A stretch of DNA of 64,000 nt from Fimbriimonadaceae bacterium (lineage in GTDB: Bacteria > Armatimonadota > Fimbriimonadia > Fimbriimonadales > Fimbriimonadaceae). A program made the translations under genes and the position numbers. This document shows positions 34,413 to 43,323 of the stretch, in pieces. The first letter of the stretch is position 1. Every line of letters starts with the position of its first letter. The notes below the pieces were generated by a model that saw only the letters and a program-made list of their open reading frames with translations, ran no database searches and was not told the origin of the DNA. The DNA is taken from assembly GCA_023957775.1 (NCBI GenBank), contig JAMLGR010000013.1, forward strand, positions 61,594-125,593. The letters run 5' to 3'.

Positions 34413-35675
34413 ATGCGCATTCTGTTTCTGACCGACAACTTTCCACCGGAAACGAACGCCGCTGCGACTCGGGTGTTTGAGCGGGCGTGCTACTGGGCGC
34501 GATGGGGCCACGAGGTCACGGTCCTGACGAGCGCTCCCAACTTCCCGGAAGGGAGGTTGCACGAGGGGTACCGCAACCGTTGGTACCAGCGTGAGAAGTT
34601 CGAGGGACTGGATGTCGTGCGGGTGAAAACGCTCATCGCACCCAATCGGGGCGTTCGGATGCGCATTCTGGATTTCATGTCCTACATGGCGTCTGCATCG
34701 GTTGTGGGGGCGTTCATGCGTCGCCCCGACCTGATCGTGGCGACGTCGCCTCAGTTCTTCTGCGCCGTCGCCGGATCGAATCTTGCGCATCTGAAACGGG
34801 TTCCTTTCGTGTTCGAGCTGGCCGATCTTTGGCCCGCTTCCATCCGCGCGGTGGGCGCGATCAAGAACGGACCGCTTCTGCGGGCCGTCGAACGGCTCGA
34901 GCTCCGGCTCTACCGGCGGTCTTCGGCCGTGGTGGCGCTGACCGACTCGTTCCGCAAGGACCTGATTCAGCGGGGCGTCCCTGCGGAGAAGATCGCTGTG
35001 GTTCGAAACGGCGTGGATCTCAGCCGGCACACGGTGAAGCCCCGATCGTGCGATCTCGCCGAGCAACTGGGTGTGAAGGGCAAGTTCGTGGTGGGCTACA
35101 TTGGAACGCACGGCCTCGCGCACGACCTCGGCAATGTCCTGGACGCTGCGGAACTCACAGCCTCGCGCAAGGATATCGCCTTTCTCTTGGTGGGGAACGG
35201 CGCCGACCGAGCCCGACTGGTCGAGGAGGCGCAGCGGCGCGGCCTATCCAACGTGGTTCTCATGCCCGCCGTGCCGAAATCGGAGGTCGGCGAGTACAGC
35301 GCCCTCTGCGACCTCGCGCTTGTCCACCTGAAGAACGATCCGGTTTTCAAGACAGTGATCCCTTCGAAGATGTTCGAGGCCATGGCCTACGCCAAACCCA
35401 TCTTGATGGTCTCGCCGCACGGCGAGGCGGCCGAGTTACTCGAGAACAGCGGTGCCGGCGTCTGGGTCCCGGCCGCGGAACCCGCGGCACTGGCCGAGCA
35501 GGTGATCCAATTGGCCGACGATCCTCTGCGGCGGCAGGTGCTCAGCGAGACGAGTCGGCAGTGTGCCCCTCGTTTCAGCCGAGAGCGTCAGGCACGCGAA
35601 ATGGCGGATGTCCTCGAGCGGGTGCGGCAAGGCAAGCCGGCGCACGCGCCAGAGACGGTCCGCGTCGCGCGGTAA
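34413..35675 (+). CDS. Glycosyltransferase family 4, WbuB-like
   Basis: ATG 34413 begins with MRILFLTDNFPPETNAAATR, the WbuB-type opening; an earlier in-frame start at 34371 is poor. Further motifs are APNFPEGRLHEGYRNRWY, FELADLWPASIRAVG, VVRNGVDLSRH and AMAYAKPILMVSPHGEA. WbuB-type enzymes transfer N-acetyl-fucosamine in O-antigen or capsule synthesis; here the donor is unproven. 420 residues. It converges on the Wzz-like gene with 3 bp between stops. Confidence 0.88.
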   Translation: MRILFLTDNFPPETNAAATRVFERACYWARWGHEVTVLTSAPNFPEGRLHEGYRNRWYQREKFEGLDVVRVKTLIAPNRGVRMRILDFMSYMASASVVGAFMRRPDLIVATSPQFFCAVAGSNLAHLKRVPFVFELADLWPASIRAVGAIKNGPLLRAVERLELRLYRRSSAVVALTDSFRKDLIQRGVPAEKIAVVRNGVDLSRHTVKPRSCDLAEQLGVKGKFVVGYIGTHGLAHDLGNVLDAAELTASRKDIAFLLVGNGADRARLVEEAQRRGLSNVVLMPAVPKSEVGEYSALCDLALVHLKNDPVFKTVIPSKMFEAMAYAKPILMVSPHGEAAELLENSGAGVWVPAAEPAALAEQVIQLADDPLRRQVLSETSRQCAPRFSRERQAREMADVLERVRQGKPAHAPETVRVAR

Positions 35676-35678
35676 CCG

Positions 35679-37007
35679 CTAGTCGCCCTCTTCGCGAAGC
35701 CGCCGCATGACCCACGGAACCGTGAAGAGCGCAAAGGCCAAGAGGAACACGGCGCCCGAGATAAGGGCGCGGCGCGGAGAGACCGGCTCACGGTTCGGCA
35801 TGGGTGCGTCGACGAGTTCGTAGCGGGAGGGATCGCGCAACTCGGCTACGCGCGCCAGCTCCAGCTCGCTGCGCAGTCGGCCAAGACCGCTCAGCGCGTT
35901 GGAGAACTCGGCTTGGGCGCGCTCGACCGAGGCGTACCGCGCCGGAGAATCGGCCAGATCCTTCTCGAACCGGCTGAGACTGGCATCGTAGTCGCGCGTG
36001 GTGACTTCCAAAGCGGCGAGGGCGGCCTTGGCGCGGGCAAGCTCCGGGGTGAGCCCTTGGGTCACCGCGTCGCGCTCGGCGTCGATGACTTGAGAGGCGA
36101 CGCTTTCGACATTGCGGACGGACTTGAGGGCCGCCCGATACTCTGGACTCTCTTTGCGGAAACTCGCCCCGATCTCCTCGAGCGATAGGCGGCGTGCCTG
36201 GATCTCCTCGGTCAATTTGCTCAGAGACGCGTTGGCCGCCTGCACCGAGCCCAGATTCGACGGGAACCCGTCCTTGGCGTAGATGCGTTTGAGGCTGCCC
36301 TCGAGCGCCGTCAGTTCGGCTCTTGCGGAAGCTTCCCGCACCCTTGCCTCGGTCAGGCGTTGTCGCGTGTCCAGGTAGACCCGCTGGACCTCCGGGAGGT
36401 TCGTGACCACGGCGTCGCGCATGGCGACCACCATGCTGTCCTGCAATCCGGCGAGCTGCTTCTCCGAACGTGCGATCTGCGCTTCGAGGATCTCACGGTT
36501 CTTTCGGCTGACGTTGAGGGTCAACTCGTCGGCGCGACGATCGAGGTGACGCAAAAGGGTGTTCACCATTTCGACCGACTCTTCCGGCGTGTCCGCCTCG
36601 ACCTCGAGGATGAGAAACGAGTTCTTGTCCACCGAGGTCGTGACGTTGCTGCGAAGCTTGCGGATCGCCTTCTCGATCGGCAGGTCCCAACGCTTGGTCA
36701 ATCCAAATTTGAGAATGACCTCGCGAAGAGCGGTCTGGCTCGTAAGGATGCCCATGGCGGTTTGGGCGCCCGAACCGACGAGCGGGGACGTGAGGGCTCC
36801 TCCGAGATTCGAGACGACGCCGGAATCGCCGTCGGAGCCTGGTTTGACCAGGCTCAAGGCGCTTGCGGCGGATTGCTGCGATTGCGGGAAGTAGAGGGAC
36901 GTGTAGCTGCTGTAGGTCATCGGTAGCAGGAATGTCCCTGCGTACACCAGTGCAGCGATGGCAAGGGAGAAGAGGAAGGCGCGTACGGGAACTGGTAGAC
37001 GACCCAT
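35679..37007 (-). CDS. Wzz-like polysaccharide chain-length regulator
   Basis: ATG 37007 is used; 37025 is possible but lies in the hairpin. Two membrane helices frame the protein (RAFLFSLAIAALVYAGTFLL near the N-terminus, ISGAVFLLAFALFTVPWVM at the end), with a large periplasmic part rich in coiled coil (ILEAQIARSEKQLAGLQDSM; VRNVESVASQVIDAERDAV). The PNREPVSPRRALI segment before the last helix is the conserved Pro/Gly region of polysaccharide co-polymerases. No tyrosine-kinase domain is fused. It sets chain length with the Wzy-like polymerase. About 442 residues. Confidence 0.85.
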   Translation of the reverse strand: MGRLPVPVRAFLFSLAIAALVYAGTFLLPMTYSSYTSLYFPQSQQSAASALSLVKPGSDGDSGVVSNLGGALTSPLVGSGAQTAMGILTSQTALREVILKFGLTKRWDLPIEKAIRKLRSNVTTSVDKNSFLILEVEADTPEESVEMVNTLLRHLDRRADELTLNVSRKNREILEAQIARSEKQLAGLQDSMVVAMRDAVVTNLPEVQRVYLDTRQRLTEARVREASARAELTALEGSLKRIYAKDGFPSNLGSVQAANASLSKLTEEIQARRLSLEEIGASFRKESPEYRAALKSVRNVESVASQVIDAERDAVTQGLTPELARAKAALAALEVTTRDYDASLSRFEKDLADSPARYASVERAQAEFSNALSGLGRLRSELELARVAELRDPSRYELVDAPMPNREPVSPRRALISGAVFLLAFALFTVPWVMRRLREEGD

Positions 37008-37016
37008 GGACAAGCA

Positions 37017-37036
37017 CCCCCGCAATGTTGCGGGGG
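37017..37036 (-). promoter_or_regulatory. Hairpin covering the ribosome site of the Wzz-like gene
   Basis: On the minus strand CCCCCGCAA and TTGCGGGGG form a perfect 9-bp stem with a two-base centre (a four-base loop after opening one pair). Its 3' arm GGGGG is the only ribosome-binding candidate for ATG 37007, nine bases away, so folding would hide it. Confidence 0.5.
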
Positions 37037-37095
37037 TCCTGATTATCGCTGGGTTGGAGCGCCAGCGTCAAGGGGTCGCATGGAGGCACCCAGCT

Positions 37096-40000
37096 TCAGT
37101 CGATGATCCACCATGCGCGATCGACCCTCACGCGCCAGGGGAAAGCCACCTCGGAGGCGGCCGGCTTCCAGCCGATGCGCGCGGCCACTCGGCCCGTGCC
37201 CGCTTGGACGAATCGCGCGAGCGCGCCGGTGGCCTGCACGGCGACGGTGGTTTCCGAGGTGGGAATGATCCTTGCGTCGAGGGTGATGTAGGCACCCTGC
37301 GTCCAGTCGAACAACTGGATGGACTGCTGGACGCCCGCCAGCTCCGAGTAGCCCTCAAGAACGAATCGAAGCGAGCTTGGCGCCTGCGTCGGCGACGTGG
37401 CCCGCAGGGTGAGCGTCACGGGGAAGCCCACCTCCTCCGCCGCGAGGTTGAACCTCGCGACCAGTCGTTGGTCGTCTGGGTTCGCGAGCTCGGACAGTCC
37501 ACCGGACACCAAGACGCCGGGACTCACGAGGAACCAATCGGGAACAAGCACCCCCGGGGCCGGTTGCAACGTCAAGATCGCCGTCTTCTGAACGCCCAAG
37601 CGCGACCCGCGGATCTCCACCGGCGTCACGACGCCGACCGGCAGGGTCGTCACAGCGAAGTCGGCGGAGGACTCGCCGAACGGAACGACGACCGAGGCTG
37701 GAGTACTCGCAAGCGGACTCGCCGACGACAGCGCCACGGAACTGCCCGAGAGCGCCGCACCGCCATCGAGGGTCACCGTGCCGGTCGTTGCTTGGCCGCC
37801 CAGGACCGAGTCGGGAGAAACGCCGAGGGCAAGCAGCGGGGCATCGTCGTTCGGGAGGGTGAGCCGCCACATGCCGCGACCGTAAGTGGCCGCGTTGAGG
37901 CGCCTCGTCCCGGGAACGGTGTGCAGGTCGTTGACCTGCACGTTGGGCAGTCCCAGCGGGCCGGTCATGTTCGCCCAGTTTTGGCCGCCGTCCACGGTGA
38001 CGAACACGCCGACGTCGGAACCCACGAACCAGGTGGTTGATGGCTGGTCGAGGTCGCGCGCGACCGTGTTGGCTTGGACGTTTGGCAGCGCGGTGGATCC
38101 CGTGCCGCTGACATCGACCCACGTGCGGGCTGCCCCGGCTCTCGGGTTGGTGCAGCGCCACAGATGGCCGGCACCCGACCCGGACACCGTCACGAGGATG
38201 TCATCCGGGTTGGCTGGATGGACATCGATGTAGGTGATCTGGCGATTTGGCAGAGAGGTGACACCGGTGTCGATTTGAGTCCACGTGTTGCCGCCGTTCT
38301 CCGTCATGTAGACGTCTCCGTTGGTCGCACCGGTGTAGATGCGCGATGCGCTGGCGGGCGAGGTGGCGATCGAGCGGACGGACCCTGAGGACGCGAGCAA
38401 CTGCCCTCCGAGGCGTGCGGTCCACGAGAGGCTGGTTTCGCTCCATCGCCAAAGGTAGTTCGTGCCCGCATAGAGGTAGTTCGGGTTCGCCTGGTTCAGA
38501 TGGATCGGGGCGATGAACAGCTTCGAGTCCGAGCCGGTGCCCGGGCTGATGGTCGACGACGTGTTCCACCCGTTGGTCGTGCGGTACAGCCCGAGATATT
38601 GGGACGTCACGTACTGGATGTTGGGGTTCGATTGGTTGATCGCCGCGAACCCTCCGTCGCCGCCTCCCTCGTTGCGCCAGTTCAGCAGATCGCCGGTCGA
38701 GACGGGCGACGCGTTGTCCTGAGTCCCCCCGATCGCGACGTTGGCGTTCGTCGGGTGGTGGCTCGACTTGTAAAACTGGGAAACGCCCAGGTTCTTGCTC
38801 AGCATCGCCCACGAGAAATCGTTGGTGGCTGGGTTGTAAGTCATCCGGTACACGCCGCCGTCGCTGCCGAAGAGCACCTGATTGGGGTCCATGGGGCTGA
38901 CAGCGACCGACTGGTGGTCGTTGTGCACGATGGCGGCGGAAACGTAAGTAGGACCCCCGATCGAGCGCCATGTCGCGCCTCCATCGGTGGATTGGACCAC
39001 GTCGATCAGGCCCACGTAGACCACATCGTCCACGCCGTTCTTGCTGCTGCACGCGATGAACGCGTCGTAGGTCGATTGGGACCAGTTGTAGGTCGGGTTC
39101 GATCCAGTTCCATTGACGAAACCGGCGGAGATGTTGCTCCAAGTGACCCCCGCGTCGATGCTCTTCCAGATCGTCCGATCCGCAGGGACGAGGAGGTAGA
39201 CCGTGTTGGGCGAGATGGGCGAAGCGGCGATTTCGAGCCGGCTGTGGTTGCCTGCGCTTATGGGAGGCAGGAGTTGGGTCCATGTCGATCCGCGGTCACC
39301 CGAGCGCCACACGTTGCCTCCCGTTCCACCGCCCACTGCGTAGAGCCACCGCGTGCCGGTGCCCGTATCCTTGGCGCCGAAGCAGACTTCCCACCACACC
39401 GCGCTCGTGCCCATCGCGGTGGACCACGTCTCGCCGCCATCGTTGGAGCGCCACACGTTGCCGTTTCCACCCGAGGCGCCTCGGCCCGTCGTGACGAGGA
39501 TGCGGCTGGGGGTTTCGGGGTCGATGGCGATGGACGAAATGGCCTTGTTCCCAAACTCGGCAGCGCCCTTGAGGGACCACGTGGACCCGCCATCGGGCGA
39601 CTTCATGAGGCCGAGGCTGTACCCGACGCCGCCGTGGAAGTCGCCGGTGCCCGCATAGACGGTATTGCGGTTGCTGGGATCGACGGCGACGGCGTTGGCG
39701 TGGATCGTCGGCCAGTCGTCGCTGAGCGGGACCCAGGTGCCGCCCGCGTCGGTGGTCTTCCACACGCCCCCACCCGCGGCGGCGAGGTAGTAGGTGGAGG
39801 GATCGACGGGATCCCAGGCAAGTCCGTTGACGCGGCCGTTGATGGGCCGGGTGCCGTAGTAGGTGCGATAGGGAATGTCGAGATTCGTGGGCCCCATGAA
39901 CTCCCATCCGATCGAGGAGTCGGTGGGTCCGGGCTGGAGTTGCGGCATGCGTTCGCGTTGGGCGATCGCCGCGCCGTAGAGGGACCAGTCGATCGTTCGC

Positions 40001-40431
40001 GCGGGGTACGCGCGCTGCCACACGTAGTCCTGGTAGGCCTCGAAGTAGTCGACGCCGGCCTCCTCGGGGTCGAGATGCTTGTCCCGCGCCTGCGCCTTGA
40101 GGTCTTCGATCATGGCCTGCAGGTCGTCGAGGTTGTTGGTCAGCGCGGCGACGCCGGGTCGCCACGACCGTCGCACGGCCTCGACGCCGGTGCGCCCGGC
40201 GACCCGCGCCAGAGCCATCTTGGCGTCCAGGCCGTTCCGGATCTGAATCCGGTAGCTGGCGTCGCCCTCCTTCCAGAGCACCTTGCCCCAACCGTGGACG
40301 AGATAGGCGGCGTGCTCGGGTGTGGCCCACCCCGGGGCAAGTCGCACCACCAACTCATCGGTGGCGTGCGCTGCGATCGCGGTCGCGCAGACGCAAGCGG
40401 CCATCGACAGGCGCCAGGCAATTCGGTTCAT
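37096..40431 (-). CDS. Large secreted BNR/sortilin-like repeat protein
   Basis: GGAGAGGAG lies just before ATG 40431, followed by a signal peptide (WRLSMAACVCATAIAAHA). The bulk (residues about 170-850) consists of BNR-type beta-propeller repeats with Asp-box sequences such as SPDGGSTW, SNDGGETW, SGDRGSTW, STDGGATW and TENGGNTW. The C-terminal 230 residues are Ig-like beta domains (VLGGQATTGTVTLDGGAALS). 1,111 residues. Such propellers occur in sortilin-like and sialidase-like extracellular proteins; no catalytic sialidase triad was recognised. Likely surface or secreted, function unknown. It precedes the Wzz-like gene on the same strand with an 88-bp gap. Confidence 0.85.
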   Translation of the reverse strand: MNRIAWRLSMAACVCATAIAAHATDELVVRLAPGWATPEHAAYLVHGWGKVLWKEGDASYRIQIRNGLDAKMALARVAGRTGVEAVRRSWRPGVAALTNNLDDLQAMIEDLKAQARDKHLDPEEAGVDYFEAYQDYVWQRAYPARTIDWSLYGAAIAQRERMPQLQPGPTDSSIGWEFMGPTNLDIPYRTYYGTRPINGRVNGLAWDPVDPSTYYLAAAGGGVWKTTDAGGTWVPLSDDWPTIHANAVAVDPSNRNTVYAGTGDFHGGVGYSLGLMKSPDGGSTWSLKGAAEFGNKAISSIAIDPETPSRILVTTGRGASGGNGNVWRSNDGGETWSTAMGTSAVWWEVCFGAKDTGTGTRWLYAVGGGTGGNVWRSGDRGSTWTQLLPPISAGNHSRLEIAASPISPNTVYLLVPADRTIWKSIDAGVTWSNISAGFVNGTGSNPTYNWSQSTYDAFIACSSKNGVDDVVYVGLIDVVQSTDGGATWRSIGGPTYVSAAIVHNDHQSVAVSPMDPNQVLFGSDGGVYRMTYNPATNDFSWAMLSKNLGVSQFYKSSHHPTNANVAIGGTQDNASPVSTGDLLNWRNEGGGDGGFAAINQSNPNIQYVTSQYLGLYRTTNGWNTSSTISPGTGSDSKLFIAPIHLNQANPNYLYAGTNYLWRWSETSLSWTARLGGQLLASSGSVRSIATSPASASRIYTGATNGDVYMTENGGNTWTQIDTGVTSLPNRQITYIDVHPANPDDILVTVSGSGAGHLWRCTNPRAGAARTWVDVSGTGSTALPNVQANTVARDLDQPSTTWFVGSDVGVFVTVDGGQNWANMTGPLGLPNVQVNDLHTVPGTRRLNAATYGRGMWRLTLPNDDAPLLALGVSPDSVLGGQATTGTVTLDGGAALSGSSVALSSASPLASTPASVVVPFGESSADFAVTTLPVGVVTPVEIRGSRLGVQKTAILTLQPAPGVLVPDWFLVSPGVLVSGGLSELANPDDQRLVARFNLAAEEVGFPVTLTLRATSPTQAPSSLRFVLEGYSELAGVQQSIQLFDWTQGAYITLDARIIPTSETTVAVQATGALARFVQAGTGRVAARIGWKPAASEVAFPWRVRVDRAWWIID

Positions 40432-40556
40432 CGTTCTCCTCTCCCTCCCCGGCCAGCACCGGGTCCTTCTCTAGGGTGGACGATTTTTGGGGGTCATTTC
40501 ATTCGGGCCGTACCAGGTTTGCGGCATTTTGGGGATCGGCGCCTCCCGATCCGAGG

Positions 40557-40586
40557 TTGATGCCGCCTCGGGTGCTTGGGTAAAAT
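40557..40586 (+). promoter_or_regulatory. Likely promoter of tRNA-Glu
   Basis: TTGATG at 40557-40562 and TAAAAT at 40581-40586 are 18 bp apart, and the tRNA begins 11 nt later. Confidence 0.55.
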
Positions 40587-40597
40587 GCCCTTCGGTT

Positions 40598-40674
40598 GCT
40601 CCGGTCGTCTAGCGGTTTAGGACATCGCCCTCTCACGGCGAAGATCGTGGGTTCGAATCCCATCCGGAGTACCA
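40598..40674 (+). tRNA. tRNA-Glu (anticodon CUC)
   Basis: A complete cloverleaf can be drawn: acceptor GCTCCGG pairs with CCGGAGT, the anticodon stem TCGCC/GGCGA encloses CTCTCAC with anticodon CTC, the T arm contains GGTTCGAATCC, and CCA is encoded (40672-40674). It reads GAG codons. Confidence 0.95.
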
Positions 40675-40732
40675 ACTAACCTCAGTGCCGCGAGCGGCGT
40701 CGTTGTCCCAGCCACGGGTACCTTTCCGTGTC

Positions 40733-41653
40733 ATGAGGTTTCGAAGAGTCTTGTTCCTCCTCGCCGCATCCCTGTGCGCCGTCGACACGGCCCTTCCGGC
40801 GCCTGGTGCCACGGCACAAGACCTCCATGCGCTTGATGGCGAGTGGGTCTACGTCGAAGACCGCACCGAGGGACGCACCCTCGAGCAACTAGGCCCGCCC
40901 ATGAGCTCGATGTTCTCTTTGCGCTTCGAGGAGGGCGCGGTCGTCCTGGTGAGCGGCCACGGCTCCGGGCACCGCAACGTCCGGGTCACACTCGACGGTA
41001 CGCCCACCGATGTGCCGGGCGCCTCGGAGGGCACGTTCGCGAGGTACACCGCCGCTTGGAAGGACGGCACGTTCACGTACCGGACCGAGTTCGTGCGCGC
41101 GCCGGGCAGAGCGCCCGAAGGGCTGATCCGAAAGGAGCTCCGCCTCACGCCCGACGGACTCCTCGTCAGCGTGTCCACCAGCTCGTCGACGTCTCCTTCC
41201 GTCGGCCTCTACCGCCACCCGGAGGACATCGCCATTCCCACGCCGGCAAAGGCCACGATCGGCGACCTGGCGTGGCTTTCCGGCGCGTGGGTCGGGACGA
41301 GGGGGACGAGCGGCACGACGTCGATCGAAGAGCGATGGAGCCCGCCCTTGGGGGGCGCGATGCTCGCCGTTTCGCGGACGGTCTCGCGCGACAAAATGAC
41401 CGCGTTCGAGTTCCTGCGCATCGTCGAGCGCGACGGCGGGCTGGTCTACATCGCGCAACCGGGCGGCGCGACGCCGACCGAGTTCGTGCTCACCGAGCTG
41501 GGCGCCAGGCGCGCCGTCTTCGACAATCCGCGCCACGACTACCCGAAGCGCATCGTTTACGAACTCTCGGCCGATGGAGCCCTGACCGCCACGATCGGGT
41601 TCCTCAAGGGCGGAAGCCCTCGGCGCTTCGAGTTCAAGCGCGAAGGTGGTTAG
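40733..41653 (+). CDS. Secreted protein with DUF6265-like domain
   Basis: ATG 40733 begins a signal peptide (RFRRVLFLLAASLCAVDTAL). A lipocalin-like N-terminal half (LDGEWVYVEDRTEGRTLEQL) is followed by a domain with LAWLSGAWVG, IEERWSPPLGGAMLAVSRTV, AFEFLRIVERDGGLVYIAQP and FDNPRHDYPKRIVYEL, which is the DUF6265 pattern. 306 residues. Molecular role unknown; probably an exported ligand-binding beta-barrel. It lies 58 bp after the tRNA. Confidence 0.78.
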   Translation: MRFRRVLFLLAASLCAVDTALPAPGATAQDLHALDGEWVYVEDRTEGRTLEQLGPPMSSMFSLRFEEGAVVLVSGHGSGHRNVRVTLDGTPTDVPGASEGTFARYTAAWKDGTFTYRTEFVRAPGRAPEGLIRKELRLTPDGLLVSVSTSSSTSPSVGLYRHPEDIAIPTPAKATIGDLAWLSGAWVGTRGTSGTTSIEERWSPPLGGAMLAVSRTVSRDKMTAFEFLRIVERDGGLVYIAQPGGATPTEFVLTELGARRAVFDNPRHDYPKRIVYELSADGALTATIGFLKGGSPRRFEFKREGG

Positions 41654-41681
41654 GAGCATCTGTCAGGATGGATCCTGCCCC

Positions 41682-41687
41682 TATACT
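41682..41687 (+). promoter_or_regulatory. -10-like TATACT box
   Basis: TATACT ends 10 nt before ATG 41698 of the M1 peptidase gene; no clear -35. Confidence 0.4.
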
Positions 41688-41697
41688 TGGTGAACAC

Positions 41698-43299
41698 ATG
41701 TCGATTCTCGTTGCTTCCTCCCTCATGGCCGCGATGGCCCTCGCCCAGGGTTCGTCAAACTCCACATCCGGCGGTGCGCTGAAGTTGGAGCAGGCGGCCT
41801 ACGACGTCCTGTCGTACGACATCTCCCTGAAGGTCGATCCGGTGGCGAAGACGCTTGGCGGTACGACGATTCTCGAGGCCAAGACCGTCATCCCGACGGC
41901 GACCCTCCTGCTCGATCTCGATGCACCCTACACCGTGTCCAAAGTGACCGACGGCACGAATCCCCTGCGCTTCGAGCGCCTCAAGGGCGCGATCCGGGTC
42001 CACTTTCCGCTCTCCAAACAGCCTGGCGATCCCATCCGGTGCGCGGTGACCTACTCGGGCACCCCGCACGTGGCACGCAACTCGCCCTGGGACGGAGGCT
42101 TCACCTGGGCCAAGACCCCGAGCGGCGCGGACTGGATCGCCGTGGCCCTCCAAGGCGAGGGCGCCGACCTCCTGTTCCCCTGCAAAGACCACCCCTCCGA
42201 CCGGCCCAACCACGCCACCATGCGTCTGACCGTCCCCGATCCGCTGATCGCCGTGGGCCCCGGGCTGCTCGAGAAGACGGTCAAGAACTCGGACAAGACC
42301 TCGACCTACGTGTGGCACATGGCCTTGCCCATCAACAACTACTCGCTGGTGTTCAACGCCGCGCCCTACGAACTGGTGAAGGACTCCGTGAAGTCCGTGG
42401 CGGGCCAAACCATCCCGATTCACTTCTACGTGCTCCCAGAGGACAAGGACAAAGCTCCCAAGCTCATCCAGGAGCAGAAGAAGTATCTCGCGTTCATGGA
42501 GAAGTACTGCGGCCCCTACCCCTTCCGAACCGTGAAGTGCGGCATCGTGGAAACCCCGCATCTCGGGATGGAGCACTCGACCGCAACCGCCTACGGGAAC
42601 AAGTTCCGACTCGCGCCCGACGGGCTGGATTGGCTGCTGCTCCACGAGTTCGGCCACGAGTGGTGGGCCAATCTGGTGTCCAACGCCGACTGGCGCGATA
42701 TGTGGATCCACGAAGGATTCCAGAGCTTCATGGACACCTTCTACATCGAGCAGATTCGTGGGAAGGAGGCGTACTTCGCGGCAATGAGGGCCCGTCGCCG
42801 AACTGTGAGCAATACCGCGCCGGTCGCGCCGCGCGAAGAAACCTCCAGCGAGGCCTACGGCGGCGACATCTACGACAAAGGTGCGCTCACTCTTCACGCG
42901 TTGCGGTATTTGATCGGAGATGAGGCGTTCTTGCGCTCAATCCGCCGAATGGCGTATCTCACGCCCGAGTCCGAAACGTGGGCCGACGGGCGTGCCCAAC
43001 GGCTGGTTACCACGGACGATTTCGTGACTATCGCCTCCAAGGAGTCGGGCAGGGACCTGCGCTGGTTCTTCGAAGTGTACGTGCGGCAAGCCAAGCTGCC
43101 GGCCCTGAAGGCTGAGGCAGCCAACGGGATGCTGCACCTCGAATGGGTGACACCGGGCGGCCTCCCCTTCCCGATGCCCCTCGACGTGGTGGTCGAAGGC
43201 AAGACCGTGAGGGTGCCGATGACGGGCGGCCGCGGCTCCGTTTCCTACACGGGGACCGAACCCGTCATCGATCCGAACGGCTGGGTGCTCAGGCAATAG
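41698..43299 (+). CDS. M1-family zinc aminopeptidase, secreted
   Basis: A signal peptide (SILVASSLMAAMALAQG) starts at ATG 41698; ATG 41668 is an alternative. The N-terminal beta-sandwich contains VLSYDISLKVDP; the catalytic domain contains HLGMEHSTATAYG (the GxMEN-like substrate motif, here G-MEH) and the zinc site HEFGHEWWANLVSNADWRDM followed by WIHEGF, matching HEXXH-X18-E. The proton donor Tyr is likely in AYGGDIYDKGA. 533 residues, shorter than classical APN because the C-terminal helical domain is small. Cleaves N-terminal residues from peptides outside the cytoplasm. Confidence 0.92.
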   Translation: MSILVASSLMAAMALAQGSSNSTSGGALKLEQAAYDVLSYDISLKVDPVAKTLGGTTILEAKTVIPTATLLLDLDAPYTVSKVTDGTNPLRFERLKGAIRVHFPLSKQPGDPIRCAVTYSGTPHVARNSPWDGGFTWAKTPSGADWIAVALQGEGADLLFPCKDHPSDRPNHATMRLTVPDPLIAVGPGLLEKTVKNSDKTSTYVWHMALPINNYSLVFNAAPYELVKDSVKSVAGQTIPIHFYVLPEDKDKAPKLIQEQKKYLAFMEKYCGPYPFRTVKCGIVETPHLGMEHSTATAYGNKFRLAPDGLDWLLLHEFGHEWWANLVSNADWRDMWIHEGFQSFMDTFYIEQIRGKEAYFAAMRARRRTVSNTAPVAPREETSSEAYGGDIYDKGALTLHALRYLIGDEAFLRSIRRMAYLTPESETWADGRAQRLVTTDDFVTIASKESGRDLRWFFEVYVRQAKLPALKAEAANGMLHLEWVTPGGLPFPMPLDVVVEGKTVRVPMTGGRGSVSYTGTEPVIDPNGWVLRQ

Positions 43300-43323
43300 C
43301 CGAGGCGGTGTTGGGCGCAAAAC

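Noticed and set aside
31936..34446. Minus-strand open frame of 836 residues
   Set aside because: Shadow of the bi-domain oxidoreductase, Arg/His-rich with no family features; long antisense frames are common at this G+C.
38500..40560. Plus-strand open frame of 686 residues
   Set aside because: Shadow of the BNR-repeat gene, which has an excellent ribosome site, signal peptide and Asp-box repeats on the other strand.
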